A stretch of DNA of 64,000 bases from Flavihumibacter fluvii (GCF_018595675.2 NZ_CP092333.1:2504001-2568000); one strand, 5' to 3'. Numbered from the stretch's first letter, positions 50,779 through 59,607 are shown. Notes: generated from the letters alone by a model not told the origin. Program-made: numbers and translations.

Positions 50779-51894
50779 ATTACCCAGAAATAATTACAAT
50801 TGGTTAAAAAAGAAACCTATCAAATAATAAATACATGGAATAAGAACTTTGCAAGATTCCCATTCATTTCTCTATGATCAAGCGAGCTTTGCCAGAAATA
50901 ACAATTGTATATACAATGATAAAAACATCTAGTTGGTAGTAAATAATTAATGAGTATATAAAACCAAAAAGAATTGCGGATAAGATTACAGAAAACAAGT
51001 CCAGTAAAAATACTAAAGAACCTGCTCAATTAATGACCAATAAAATACCCGTTTCAACTAGGGCACAAGCAATGGTTTTCCCTATTATTAGTAATGCGTA
51101 ATTCTCGGAATGCTTAATATATTAATAGTCACTAAAAATTCATGACCAGGCAGATTAAGTGCGCTGAAGCAATATATAAATAGTCACAGTGCATTATCAG
51201 TTGCCAATTTTTGACAGTTGCTTTAATGGGCATTACACGATAAAAACTTTACTGCAAAGCAACCACTACTCTTTAATAACTGGAGGCAATGGAACCTTTA
51301 AGTCCATCGCTTATTCCCTAATTCACTCAGGTCCAGAATACATTAAATATGATTGAACTCAAATTTATTTTCCATTCACTACCACCATTAAAACTAACTA
51401 TTTCAGGTATTCAAATATGACTGACCACATTAATAAAAGTAAGCTACTGTAGTTACCATACTATGAAATACTGAAACAATAGGAATGGTTTCAAAAACAT
51501 TCCCGCTTTTTAATCACTGAAATATAATGCAAATGACAGTAACCAGGATATAATATGGATTGAAATAACGCCTTGCGCCAAAACATAAAGCTGATAAAAA
51601 GATTGCCCCAAAAGATTATAATAATCTTAATAAAAGATGAAGCAGTATATGATGAAAAACCTGTGTTTCATGCAGTTGGAATACAACAATTGAATACACC
51701 GAGATACTAATGAACTCATCGAATATTTCAGCTCCTGTATAAATTGAGATGCTCCCAAATTCCCGAACAAGCAACGGCCATAAGAAATCCCTGACCAATG
51801 ATAGCCCACTTGAAATAATTACAATTTTCAATGAAAACTGATTTTCTGCCCATCAGATTTATTTTTCAAAAGACTGCTTCATCTTGCAGATTAG
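50779..51894. other. AT-rich, apparently gene-free gap inside the peptide-export locus
   Basis: About 1.1 kb between the HlyD gene and the first leader-peptide gene. On the minus strand I checked frames starting at ATG and found only frames of about 40 codons or fewer. The longest, 41 codons (51728-51853), has one hydrophobic stretch but no recognisable features. Longer frames at 50820-51029 and 51616-51831 need TTG starts and look unconvincing. It may contain decayed cargo or immunity genes, or the HlyD promoter. Confidence 0.5.
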
Positions 51895-52083
51895 CTATTT
51901 TTTCAAATTTGTCGGCAAGGAGGCCTGGTAATCCATTGCTGATTTAGAAAATTCCCAAATGCTTCTCGTTGTTGCACTAGCTAAATTAACTAATTCATTA
52001 AATAAACTAGTACCTTCACTTCCTCCAACAATGGTTTCCATTTCTTCAGGAGAAAGTGTTGTAAAATTTAATTTCTGATTCAT
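51895..52083 (-). CDS. Putative double-glycine leader peptide (exported bacteriocin-like precursor)
   Basis: A 62-residue protein. The first 21 residues, MNQKLNFTTLSPEEMETIVG then G, match the double-glycine leader pattern L-S-x-x-E-M/L-x-x-I-x-G-G. Cleavage after Gly21-Gly22 or thereabouts would release a core of about 40 residues beginning SEGTSLFNELVNLASATTRS and ending SLPTNLKK. The core looks amphipathic and has no cysteine. It lies upstream of, and on the same strand as, the HlyD and C39-exporter genes. A bacteriocin or signalling role is inferred; the core resembles nothing I know. Confidence 0.72.
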   Translation of the reverse strand: MNQKLNFTTLSPEEMETIVGGSEGTSLFNELVNLASATTRSIWEFSKSAMDYQASLPTNLKK

Positions 52084-52129
52084 AATCTTAGATATTTAAA
52101 AGTTTAAATTGCAAAATCCCATTCATTGA

Positions 52130-52291
52130 TTAACCCTTTTTACTATCACCATAATTATCAATTACGGCATTTGGAAAATTTTTCCATTTTACAATAAAAG
52201 GAGGTGTCCCAGGTTCAGCTCCATTAACATCTTCAAGTTCAAAGGATTGCAATTCTGCGAATCCAGCTCCACACATTGTTGCATTTTTCAT
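52130..52291 (-). CDS. Second putative leader peptide with Gly-Ala processing site
   Basis: A 53-residue frame starting at the ATG at 52289-52291: MKNATMCGAGFAELQSFELE, then DVNGAEPGTPPFIVKW and a C-terminal YGDSKKG. The stretch F-E-L-E-D-V-N-G-A matches the last part of a double-glycine leader (E-L-x-x-V-x-G-G/A). This would leave a core of about 28 residues rich in proline and aromatic residues. It is 46 bases upstream of the 62-residue precursor and on the same strand. It is short, so coding status is less certain than for its neighbour. Confidence 0.5.
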   Translation of the reverse strand: MKNATMCGAGFAELQSFELEDVNGAEPGTPPFIVKWKNFPNAVIDNYGDSKKG

Positions 52292-52443
52292 ACTGCTAAA
52301 ATTTACTTTAAAAACATTTGTCTTTTGCTACTGGCCGGTAGCGGGCATATAATGTAAAATTCCCCTCGCATGCAAAATCCTGATCATGTTGTAAATCTAA
52401 TAACTTGGAATTTACTGTGGTAGCGTGTTTTAACTGTTTCCTG

Positions 52444-52472
52444 AATAAAAAAACCACTCAATGTGAGTGGTT
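52444..52472 (-). terminator. Intrinsic terminator of the deoxynucleoside kinase gene
   Basis: Arms AACCACTCA and TGAGTGGTT with a three-base loop; on the minus strand followed by seven T. It begins 28 bases after the kinase stop and separates the kinase from the small-peptide genes. Confidence 0.88.
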
Positions 52473-52499
52473 CAATTTCATAATATTAAATCGGAAAAA

Positions 52500-53135
52500 T
52501 CAAAATAGCCCGTACAACTGTGCATCAACCTTCCTGATTATCTCACCAAGGTCTTCTTCTTTTTCGCCAAATTTATTTTTATCTACATTAATCACCAACA
52601 ATGGTCCTTCTTTGTATGTATCGATCCATTTGTTATAAAAATCATTCAGTCTTTTCAGGTAATCTAACCGTATATTCTCTTCATATTCCCGTCCCCTTTT
52701 CTGGATCTGACCAACAAGTGTAGGGACTGATGCCTGCAGATAAATCAACAGGTCAGGAGGCTGTACCATTGTTTTGAGGGTTTGGAAAAACAGGAAATAA
52801 TTATCAAAATCACGTTTACTCATCAATTGCATTTCATGCAAGTTCGGAGCGAAAATGTGTGCATCCTCATAGATCGTCCGATCCTGTATAACGGTCTCGG
52901 TACCACGATGAATATCCAGAATCTGGTTAATTCGGCTATTGAGGAAATAGATCTGCAGGTTGAAACTCCACCTGGGCATATCCTCATAAAAATCATTCAG
53001 GTAAGGATTGTGGTCAACGTCTTCAAACTGAGGAATCCATTTATAATGTTTACTCAGCATTTCAGTTAGTGTTGTTTTCCCCGCTCCGATATTTCCGGCA
53101 ACTGCTATATGCTTTGGTTTTTTTCCTTTGGCCAT
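52500..53135 (-). CDS. Deoxynucleoside kinase
   Basis: From the ATG at 53133-53135 a 211-residue protein: the P-loop VAGNIGAGKTTLTEMLSKHY, the substrate-site DVDHNPYLNDFY, an E/DR-type motif IQDRTIYEDAHIFA, and a lid region QKRGREYEENI. It phosphorylates deoxynucleosides for salvage (dNK family; specificity not deducible). An ATG seven codons earlier is possible but adds nothing conserved. A small dyad CCTGTG-N4-CACAGG (53144-53159) lies just upstream. Confidence 0.93.
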   Translation of the reverse strand: MAKGKKPKHIAVAGNIGAGKTTLTEMLSKHYKWIPQFEDVDHNPYLNDFYEDMPRWSFNLQIYFLNSRINQILDIHRGTETVIQDRTIYEDAHIFAPNLHEMQLMSKRDFDNYFLFFQTLKTMVQPPDLLIYLQASVPTLVGQIQKRGREYEENIRLDYLKRLNDFYNKWIDTYKEGPLLVINVDKNKFGEKEEDLGEIIRKVDAQLYGLF

Positions 53136-53176
53136 AATAAATACCTGTGAATACACAGGATGTTGAATATAGGAAA

Positions 53177-54184
53177 TTAATAGTATTTCAATCCCATCAC
53201 TGTTCTAACTTTTTCCATGGTCAACCTGGCGCTTTTACGTGCTTTTTCAGCGCCCATTTCCATGATGTTGCGCAAGTACGACTCATTGTTCCTAATTGCC
53301 TCCGATTTCTCCCTGATTGGTGCAATAAAAGCGACCATATCGTCGGCCAGTTGCTTTTTCATGTCACCGTAACGGATGATAGCCTGGTTATAATCGTGCT
53401 GAAATTTTGCCAATACATCGGGTGTACTGACAAGTTTCATAAGGTTGAAAATGTTTTCAATATAATCGGGCATAGGCATGTTTGGTTCAGACGGCCCGGC
53501 ATCCGTTTTTGCCTTCATTACTTTTTTACGGATGACTTCGTCTTCATCGGCCAGGAAGATTGTTGCATTCTGGTTTTCACTTTTGCTCATTTTACCTGAA
53601 CCGTCAAGGCCGGGTACTTTCACCAGATCTTCCCCAAAATTGAACGCATAAGGTTCTGGAAAAACCTCACCATACCGATGGTTAAACCGGTTCGCAAAAT
53701 TCCGGCACATTTCGAGGTGTTGTTCCTGGTCTTTGCCCACAGGCACATAACTGGCCTGGTGCAGTAAAATATCGGCGGCCTGCAGCACTGGATAAGTTAA
53801 AAGGCCGGCATTCACATTTTCGGGGTGCTGCCGCACTTTGTCTTTAAATGTAGTAGTTTTTTCAAGTTCCCCCTTATACGCCAGCATATTGAGGTACAGG
53901 TATAGTTCGGCCGTTTCATAAATATGGCTCTGGCAGTAAAGGGCAACTTTTTCCGGATCCAGTCCGCAAGCGATATTTTCAGCCAAAACACGATGTACAT
54001 TCGGTTTCAACTCTTTTGTATCGGGATGGGTGGTAAGGGAATGAATATCCGCCACCATAAAAAAACAGTCATACTCTTCCTGCATCCGTACATAATTGCG
54101 GATAGCGCCGAAATAATTTCCCAGGTGAAGAAATCCTGTACTGCGGATTCCACTCATTACGCGTCCTTTTTTTCTATTTTCCAT
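53177..54184 (-). CDS. trpS: Tryptophanyl-tRNA synthetase
   Basis: A 335-residue class I synthetase. The HIGH-like motif is in SGIRSTGFLHLGNYFGAIRN and the KMSKS motif is in GSGKMSKS. It also has VPVGKDQEQHLEMCRNFANR. Length and order fit bacterial TrpRS. Divergent from gatC with 39 bases between starts. Confidence 0.97.
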   Translation of the reverse strand: MENRKKGRVMSGIRSTGFLHLGNYFGAIRNYVRMQEEYDCFFMVADIHSLTTHPDTKELKPNVHRVLAENIACGLDPEKVALYCQSHIYETAELYLYLNMLAYKGELEKTTTFKDKVRQHPENVNAGLLTYPVLQAADILLHQASYVPVGKDQEQHLEMCRNFANRFNHRYGEVFPEPYAFNFGEDLVKVPGLDGSGKMSKSENQNATIFLADEDEVIRKKVMKAKTDAGPSEPNMPMPDYIENIFNLMKLVSTPDVLAKFQHDYNQAIIRYGDMKKQLADDMVAFIAPIREKSEAIRNNESYLRNIMEMGAEKARKSARLTMEKVRTVMGLKYY

Positions 54185-54206
54185 AGCGCGGCGAAGATAA
54201 GAACCT

Positions 54207-54214
54207 TATTTTTG
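54207..54214 (+). promoter_or_regulatory. -7 element TATTTTTG of gatC
   Basis: TATTTTTG fits TAnnTTTG, nine bases before the gatC ATG, within the 39-base divergent spacer shared with trpS. Confidence 0.5.
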
Positions 54215-54223
54215 TTGATAGCA

Positions 54224-54514
54224 ATGGAACTGACTACAAAAATTATTGACCAATTGGCCAATTTGGCCCGGCTGGAATTCAATGAGGCCGAAACCATTCA
54301 GATTAGGAATGATCTGGCCCGGATGATCTCTTTTGTTGAGAAACTTCAGGAATTAGATACCACTGGTGTAGAACCTCTTTTACATTTGACCGACATGGTA
54401 GATATTGTGCGGGAAGACCAGCAATTGGGCTCCATGGCGCGGGAGGCTGCCATGGAACTGGCCCCTGATGCAGATGAACAATATTTCTTTGTTCCAAAAG
54501 TGATCAAAAAATAA
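54224..54514 (+). CDS. gatC: Asp-tRNA(Asn)/Glu-tRNA(Gln) amidotransferase subunit C
   Basis: A 96-residue protein: [20 protein letters not shown], then [29 protein letters not shown], LREDxx-like IVREDQQ, and the C-terminal FFVPKVIKK. It is the small stabilising subunit of the GatCAB complex that makes Gln-tRNA or Asn-tRNA by transamidation. An in-frame extension upstream runs into trpS antisense and is not credible. The next gene starts one base after its stop. Confidence 0.94.
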   Translation: MELTTKIIDQLANLARLEFNEAETIQIRNDLARMISFVEKLQELDTTGVEPLLHLTDMVDIVREDQQLGSMAREAAMELAPDADEQYFFVPKVIKK

Positions 54515-54515
54515 T

Positions 54516-55229
54516 ATGAACCAAGCGATCATACACCTCGAATCCATTGAAAAGAGCTATTATATGGGGAAACAGGCAATTCCTGTTTTAAAGGGTATTA
54601 CACTCGATATTCTGAAGAATGAATATGTGGCACTGATGGGTCCGTCTGGGTCCGGAAAAAGCACATTGATGAATATTCTGGGCTGCCTGGACTCTCCAAC
54701 TGCCGGAAAGTATATCCTGAATGGCCAGGATGTGAGTGAAATGGAAGACGATGAACTGGCCACTGTAAGAAATCAGGAAATTGGCTTCGTTTTCCAGCAA
54801 TTCAACCTTTTGCCCAGGTTAACTGCCGCAGAGAATGTGGCACTTCCTTTAGTTTACGCTGGAATTACAAAAAAATTACGAACTGAAATGGCCCTTGAAG
54901 TGTTGGATAAGGTAGGTTTGGCTGACAGAAGTCACCACCGTCCAAATGAAATGAGCGGCGGTCAGTGTCAGAGGGTGGCAATAGCCCGGGCCCTGGTAAA
55001 TAGCCCTTCCCTGATTTTAGCGGATGAGCCCACCGGAAACCTCGATTCAAAAACATCCATAGAAATCATGGATATTTTTGGAAAAATCCAGACTTCTGGT
55101 AATACGGTGGTATTGGTAACGCATGAGGAAGATATTGCCAATCATGCACACCGCGTGGTTCGCCTGAGGGATGGGGTAATTGAAACAGACAAGAGGAACC
55201 TTCATCCAACCACCATTATGGCCCATTAA
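54516..55229 (+). CDS. LolD/MacB-type ABC transporter ATPase
   Basis: A 237-residue ATPase with Walker A GPSGSGKS (about 43-50), Q-loop [11 protein letters not shown], signature [15 protein letters not shown] and Walker [14 protein letters not shown]. The family pairs with FtsX/MacB-like permeases for lipoprotein release or efflux. No permease is encoded nearby, so the partner lies elsewhere. It is probably cotranscribed with gatC (one-base gap) and the adenosyltransferase gene. Confidence 0.92.
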   Translation: MNQAIIHLESIEKSYYMGKQAIPVLKGITLDILKNEYVALMGPSGSGKSTLMNILGCLDSPTAGKYILNGQDVSEMEDDELATVRNQEIGFVFQQFNLLPRLTAAENVALPLVYAGITKKLRTEMALEVLDKVGLADRSHHRPNEMSGGQCQRVAIARALVNSPSLILADEPTGNLDSKTSIEIMDIFGKIQTSGNTVVLVTHEEDIANHAHRVVRLRDGVIETDKRNLHPTTIMAH

Positions 55230-55247
55230 TATTCAGATTCTGCTGCT

Positions 55248-55808
55248 ATGGCTTTAAAGATTTATACGAAAACCGGGGATACCGGTAATACTTCACTGAT
55301 TGGCGGCACTAAGGTCCCAAAAAGCCATATCCGCATTGAGACCTATGGGACAGTTGATGAATTGAACTCTTACATTGGTTTTTGCAGTGACCAACTTTTT
55401 CACGAGCCTTCAAAAAACATGCTGAAAGAAGTACAGGACCGGTTGTTCACGATTGGCTCTTCATTGGCCTGCGACCCGGAAAAGGAACCATTGATGAAAA
55501 TCCCGGATCTCCGGGAGAGCGATATAGAATTGCTGGAAATAGAAATTGACAGGATGAACGAAATGATCCCAGCCATGAAATTCTTTATTCTGCCTGGTGG
55601 CCATCCTGCCATTTCATCATTGCATGTGGCTCGTTGTGTCTGCAGAAGGGCTGAGCGGCTTTGTGTGCATATGCAGCAGGAAAATATATTTGTTGAGCTA
55701 CTGGTGATCAAATACCTCAACAGGTTGAGTGATTACCTTTTTGTGTTATCACGGTTCATTGGTCACGAACTTGGGGTGGAAGAAATCCCCTGGAAAGCCA
55801 GGGTCTGA
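55248..55808 (+). CDS. Cob(I)alamin adenosyltransferase (PduO type)
   Basis: A 186-residue protein with the PduO-type N-terminal KIYTKTGDTGNTSLIGGTKV, SHIRIETYGTVDELNSYIGF, and the C-terminal LPGGHPAISSLHVARCVCRR and YLNRLSDYLFVLSR motifs. It transfers adenosyl from ATP to cob(I)alamin, making coenzyme B12. Last gene of the gatC-led run; its stop lies 11 bases from the convergent LolD stop. Confidence 0.95.
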   Translation: MALKIYTKTGDTGNTSLIGGTKVPKSHIRIETYGTVDELNSYIGFCSDQLFHEPSKNMLKEVQDRLFTIGSSLACDPEKEPLMKIPDLRESDIELLEIEIDRMNEMIPAMKFFILPGGHPAISSLHVARCVCRRAERLCVHMQQENIFVELLVIKYLNRLSDYLFVLSRFIGHELGVEEIPWKARV

Positions 55809-55818
55809 TTATCCTCCC

Positions 55819-56469
55819 TTATACCATTTTACCATCTTTCATGTGCAAAACGCGGTCGCTCATTTGGGCGAGTTCTTCGTTGTGGGTTACAATGAGAAAG
55901 GTTTGCTTAAACTCATCGCGTAAGCGGAAAAAGAGCTCATGGAGCTCCCTGGCGTTCACCGAATCGAGGTTACCAGTGGGCTCGTCGGCAAAAATGATCC
56001 GCGGGTCATTGATAAGGGCACGAGCTACTGCTACCCTTTGCTGTTCACCGCCTGATAAAGCTTGCGGTTTATTTTCAATCCGATGTTCAAGACCAAGGTG
56101 TTGGAGTAGTTTCCGGGCCCTATCCTCTACCTCTCCTTTAGGCCTGTTGGCGATCCAGCCGGGGATACACACATTTTCCAAGGCTGTAAATTCGGGTAGC
56201 AGGTGGTGAAACTGGAACACGAAACCGATATATTGGTTACGGAAAGCTGCCATCTGGCGGTCTGACAATCCGGTTATCAGGGTATTATTCAGGGTAATTG
56301 AGCCCTTGTCTGGTTTATCAAGGGTACCTAAAATATGGAGCAAAGTGCTTTTCCCGGCACCGGATGAGCCGACAATACTTACGATTTCACCGGTTTTTAT
56401 GGCAATATTTACCCCCTTCAGCACCTGAACGGTGCCATATTGCTTATGAATGTTGTTGGCCTGAAGCAT
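55819..56469 (-). CDS. LolD-like ABC transporter ATPase
   Basis: A 216-residue ATPase: Walker A GSSGAGKS, Q-loop FVFQFHHLLPEFTALENV, signature LSGGEQQRVAVARAL, Walker [14 protein letters not shown], and H-loop VTHNEELA. FVFQFHHLLPEFTALENV is typical of LolD, the ATPase that powers lipoprotein release from the inner membrane. Its LolCE partner is not in the window. Confidence 0.92.
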   Translation of the reverse strand: MLQANNIHKQYGTVQVLKGVNIAIKTGEIVSIVGSSGAGKSTLLHILGTLDKPDKGSITLNNTLITGLSDRQMAAFRNQYIGFVFQFHHLLPEFTALENVCIPGWIANRPKGEVEDRARKLLQHLGLEHRIENKPQALSGGEQQRVAVARALINDPRIIFADEPTGNLDSVNARELHELFFRLRDEFKQTFLIVTHNEELAQMSDRVLHMKDGKMV

Positions 56470-56540
56470 TAAATAATAAAATTATATCAATTAAAGAACC
56501 GGATACGAAGCAACAATATTAAGCGTTGTAAATGAAAGGA

Positions 56541-56571
56541 TTTGGAAATTTAGTTTTAACCCCTACATTTG
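56541..56571 (+). promoter_or_regulatory. Promoter of the DUF2795 gene
   Basis: TTTG (56541-56544) and TACATTTG (56564-56571) are exactly 19 bases apart. This is the best match in the window to the Bacteroidota consensus. The ATG at 56595 follows 23 bases after the -7 element. This places the transcript start downstream of an earlier in-frame ATG at 56532, ruling that one out. Confidence 0.75.
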
Positions 56572-56594
56572 CCGGAAAATTAAAACCTGTACTG

Positions 56595-56816
56595 ATGTTC
56601 TGGACTCTTGAATTGGCATCCTACCTGGAAGACGCCCCTTGGCCTGCGACGAAAGACGAGTTGATAGACTACGCCATAAGAAGCGGAGCACCTATTGAAG
56701 TGGTTGAAAACCTGCAGGAACTGGAGGATGAAGGGGAGATTTATGAAGGAATTGATGATATCTGGCCCGATTACCCATCGCAGGAGGACTTTTTCTTTAA
56801 TGAGGATGAGTATTAG
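56595..56816 (+). CDS. DUF2795 domain protein
   Basis: A 73-residue acidic protein, MFWTLELASYLEDAPWPATK followed by DELIDYAIRSGAPIEVVENL and a tail with DDIWPDYPSQEDFFFNEDEY. This is a highly conserved Bacteroidota small protein carrying DUF2795; its function is unknown. The promoter inside the upstream frame supports this start over the ATG at 56532. Single-gene unit with a strong terminator. Confidence 0.9.
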   Translation: MFWTLELASYLEDAPWPATKDELIDYAIRSGAPIEVVENLQELEDEGEIYEGIDDIWPDYPSQEDFFFNEDEY

Positions 56817-56871
56817 GAAGCTTTGGGTTGATTTTGCAGCATACCTGAAAACTTCATAACATAAATATTGT

Positions 56872-56901
56872 AAAAAGCTACCGGTTGCCGGTAGCTTTTT
56901 T
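56872..56901 (+). terminator. Bidirectional terminator between the DUF2795 gene and fabI
   Basis: Arms AGCTACCGG and CCGGTAGCT around a three-base loop, with an A run before and a T run after. It serves the rightward DUF2795 gene and may also serve the leftward fabI. Confidence 0.9.
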
Positions 56902-56939
56902 ATTCATTTAACTGCTCGCAGCTTCCAGTTCTCTGTTAA

Positions 56940-57755
56940 CTATTCCACCCCTAACTTTGTCATCACTTCCATACTCACCCCGGTAGTCGAATATCCCCCA
57001 TCATGAAAGAGGTTTTGCATGGTCACCATCCTCGTGAGGTCAGAAAATAGTGTTATACAATAATTAGCACAATCTTCAGCGGTTGCATTGCCTAGGGGAG
57101 CTATAGCATTGGCATAATCATAGAAATCGCCAAATCCTTTGATACCAGTGCCTGCAGTAGTTTTGGTCGGAGATTGGGAAATTGTATTTACACGCACTTT
57201 TTTCTCCAGTCCATAATGATACCCAAAGCTTCTGGCAATGGATTCCAGCATTGCTTTGATATCTGCCATATCTGTATAGAAAGGATAAACCCTTTGAGCA
57301 GCCATATAAGTTAATGCGACAATACTTCCCCATTCATTAATGGCATCAAGGCGACGGGCCACACTCATCATTTTGTGGAATGACAAAGCCGACACATCAA
57401 TTCCTTTTAAAAAATAATCATAGTTGGATTCAGTGTAAGGAATATTCTTGCGGATGTTAACACTCATTCCTATCGAATGCAATACGAAATCGATTTTACC
57501 ACCCAGCACATCCTGGGATTTGGTAAACAGGTTTTCCAACTCTTCGACACTGGTAGCATCAGCCGGAATGATTTCTGAACCGGTCTTCTCAGCCAGTTTT
57601 TTTATTTCACCCATGCGCATGGCAATAGGCGCGTTGGTCAACACAAAAGTGGCCCCTTCTTCATGGGCTTTTTCGGCTACTTTCCAGGCAATTGAATTTT
57701 CATCTAGTGCTCCGGTAATAATACCGCGTTTCCCTTTTAGCAAATTATACCCCAT
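56940..57755 (-). CDS. fabI: Enoyl-ACP reductase (NADH)
   Basis: A 271-residue SDR-type enzyme finishing each round of fatty-acid elongation. It has the NAD-binding GKRGIITGALDENSIAWKVA, VLHSIGMS, and the catalytic Y-x6-K in FYTDMADIKAML preceded by ALTYMAAQRV. VNTISQSPTKT follows. These are FabI-specific rather than FabG features. Confidence 0.94.
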   Translation of the reverse strand: MGYNLLKGKRGIITGALDENSIAWKVAEKAHEEGATFVLTNAPIAMRMGEIKKLAEKTGSEIIPADATSVEELENLFTKSQDVLGGKIDFVLHSIGMSVNIRKNIPYTESNYDYFLKGIDVSALSFHKMMSVARRLDAINEWGSIVALTYMAAQRVYPFYTDMADIKAMLESIARSFGYHYGLEKKVRVNTISQSPTKTTAGTGIKGFGDFYDYANAIAPLGNATAEDCANYCITLFSDLTRMVTMQNLFHDGGYSTTGVSMEVMTKLGVE

Positions 57756-57843
57756 AGTAATGGTTTGAATTTTGAAATTAAATATACATCGAAGAAATTT
57801 ACTCCCTCCAGCGAAAGTAGGCAGAAAGGTTTTTATTTAGGTA

Positions 57844-59499
57844 TTAATTCATCACCATTTCACGCGCATTCTCAAGGGCTGCGGCAGTTGGCTTTTCTCC
57901 ACTCAGCATCTGCGCTATGGCCTTAATCCTTTCATCTTGGTTGAGTACCCTGATATTTGTATTAATGACATCTCCAACAGCTTGCTTGTACACAAAAAGA
58001 TGCAGGTTTGCCTTGCCTGCAATCTGTGGTTGGTGAGTTATACAGATCACCTGTCGGGCGGCTGCTAGTTCTTTCATGATCAGTCCTACCTGACGACTGG
58101 CTTCGCCGGAAATACCCGAATCAATTTCATCGAAAATCAGGGTTGGCAAATCCATTTTACCGGCAACCAGGGACTTGATACAAAGCATCAGGCGACTTAA
58201 TTCCCCGCCACTGGCTACTTTCCGGAGCGGTGAAAACTGATCGCTTTTATTGGCATCAAACAAAAAATCGATTGAATCCGCACCCTGCATGGCAGGCATA
58301 GCAGTTTCCAGCAGTACTTTAATCCGTGCATTAGGCATACCCACCCTGGCCAATAACTGATTGACCTGTTTTTCAAACGGCCCAACCTGTTTTTTCCTTG
58401 CAGCACTTAATGTTGCAGAAATCTCCTGCAATATTGCCAGGGATTCACGGCCCTCTTTTTCCAACTGGCTGATCTGCTCATCCAATTGTACAACTGCCTT
58501 GAGCTTGCCAGCTAAATCATCCAAAATGAACAATAATTGGGCTGTATACTGCACATTGTGTTTTTTCAGGAGTTTATAGCCAGTATTCAACCTTTCATTC
58601 AACTGTTCAATTTTTGCAGCATCAAGATTAATCTGGTCACCTAATCGTGAAGACTCCCCGGCAATATCATTTAGTTCAATATGTGCTGCCTGTAAACGAT
58701 CGACCAGTTCTGAAAACTTCGGTTGATGGTGGTAATACGGCTGTAACTGGTGTATCACCTGTTTCAAAACCTGGACAACCGGTAATTCATTTCCTTTTAA
58801 TTGTTCTTCAACATTTGCCAGGGCGGCCTTAATGCCTTCAGCATCCGAAAGAATTTTTAATTCTGCTTCAATGTCTTCCAACTCGTTTTCCTTTAAAGCA
58901 ACTTCATTAAGTTCATTGTACAAAAACTGGTGGTAATCAAATTCGCGGTTATCCTTTGCTCTCTGGTCAATTAATTGCTGGAGTTCTTTTTGAATTTCCT
59001 GCCATTGCCTAAAAGCTTTCCGGTATTTTGCCAGGGTTGGTTCATTCGAAGCCATTGCATCAATAACAGAAAGCTGAAATCCTGTTTCCCCTAAGGCTAA
59101 AGTATCAAACTGGCGGTGAAGATCCACCAATTGGATTGATAACTGCTGCAACTGGTTTAATGTAACAGGTGTGTCATTCACAAAAGCCCTCGACTTTCCA
59201 TTAATCCCAATTTCTCGACGGATCAAAAGGTCATTAGATGGATCAAGGTCATTCTCTTCCAAAAACCGCATCACAGCAGGTTTGCTATTTGTGTGGAATA
59301 CTCCTTCTACAAAACATTTTTTTTCCTTATTCCTTACAACATTAAACTCTGCCCGTTCACCCAGAATAAGTGATAATGCACCCATAAGAATGGACTTACC
59401 GGCACCAGTTTCACCAGTAATGATATTTAAAGCGCCATCAAACCTGATTACAAGTTCATCTATGATGGCATAATTTTGTATATGCAATTCCTGCAGCAT
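57844..59499 (-). CDS. recN: DNA repair protein RecN
   Basis: A 551-residue SMC-like ATPase for double-strand break repair. It has MLQELHIQNYAIIDELVIRF, Walker A GETGAGKS (29-36), a long coiled-coil middle (about 150-380), signature SGGELSRLMLCIKSL, and Walker B LIFDEIDSGISGEAS. It ends with TAAALENAREMV as in RecN. Complete and intact, unlike the ligase-associated cassette elsewhere in the window. Confidence 0.96.
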   Translation of the reverse strand: MLQELHIQNYAIIDELVIRFDGALNIITGETGAGKSILMGALSLILGERAEFNVVRNKEKKCFVEGVFHTNSKPAVMRFLEENDLDPSNDLLIRREIGINGKSRAFVNDTPVTLNQLQQLSIQLVDLHRQFDTLALGETGFQLSVIDAMASNEPTLAKYRKAFRQWQEIQKELQQLIDQRAKDNREFDYHQFLYNELNEVALKENELEDIEAELKILSDAEGIKAALANVEEQLKGNELPVVQVLKQVIHQLQPYYHHQPKFSELVDRLQAAHIELNDIAGESSRLGDQINLDAAKIEQLNERLNTGYKLLKKHNVQYTAQLLFILDDLAGKLKAVVQLDEQISQLEKEGRESLAILQEISATLSAARKKQVGPFEKQVNQLLARVGMPNARIKVLLETAMPAMQGADSIDFLFDANKSDQFSPLRKVASGGELSRLMLCIKSLVAGKMDLPTLIFDEIDSGISGEASRQVGLIMKELAAARQVICITHQPQIAGKANLHLFVYKQAVGDVINTNIRVLNQDERIKAIAQMLSGEKPTAAALENAREMVMN

Positions 59500-59607
59500 G
59501 GTAATAAAAGATGTGGCAATTTATGCAATTGCTCAGCAACTGCAGGAATGCTGTAAAAAATCCGTGAAAAAACGTTGAAAACCCAATGCCTGAAACTTAC
59601 CGCCCCC

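Noticed and set aside
50820-51029. Minus-strand frame of 69 codons next to the HlyD gene
   Set aside because: TTG start, low-complexity hydrophobic and aromatic composition typical of AT-rich non-coding DNA.
51616-51831. Minus-strand hydrophobic frame of 71 codons downstream of the leader-peptide gene
   Set aside because: It needs a TTG start, overlaps another frame, and has no recognisable feature. An immunity protein was considered but is unsupported.
53144-53159. Dyad CCTGTG-N4-CACAGG between trpS and the deoxynucleoside kinase gene
   Set aside because: Short and without a T run; could be a chance dyad or a weak operator, not enough to call.
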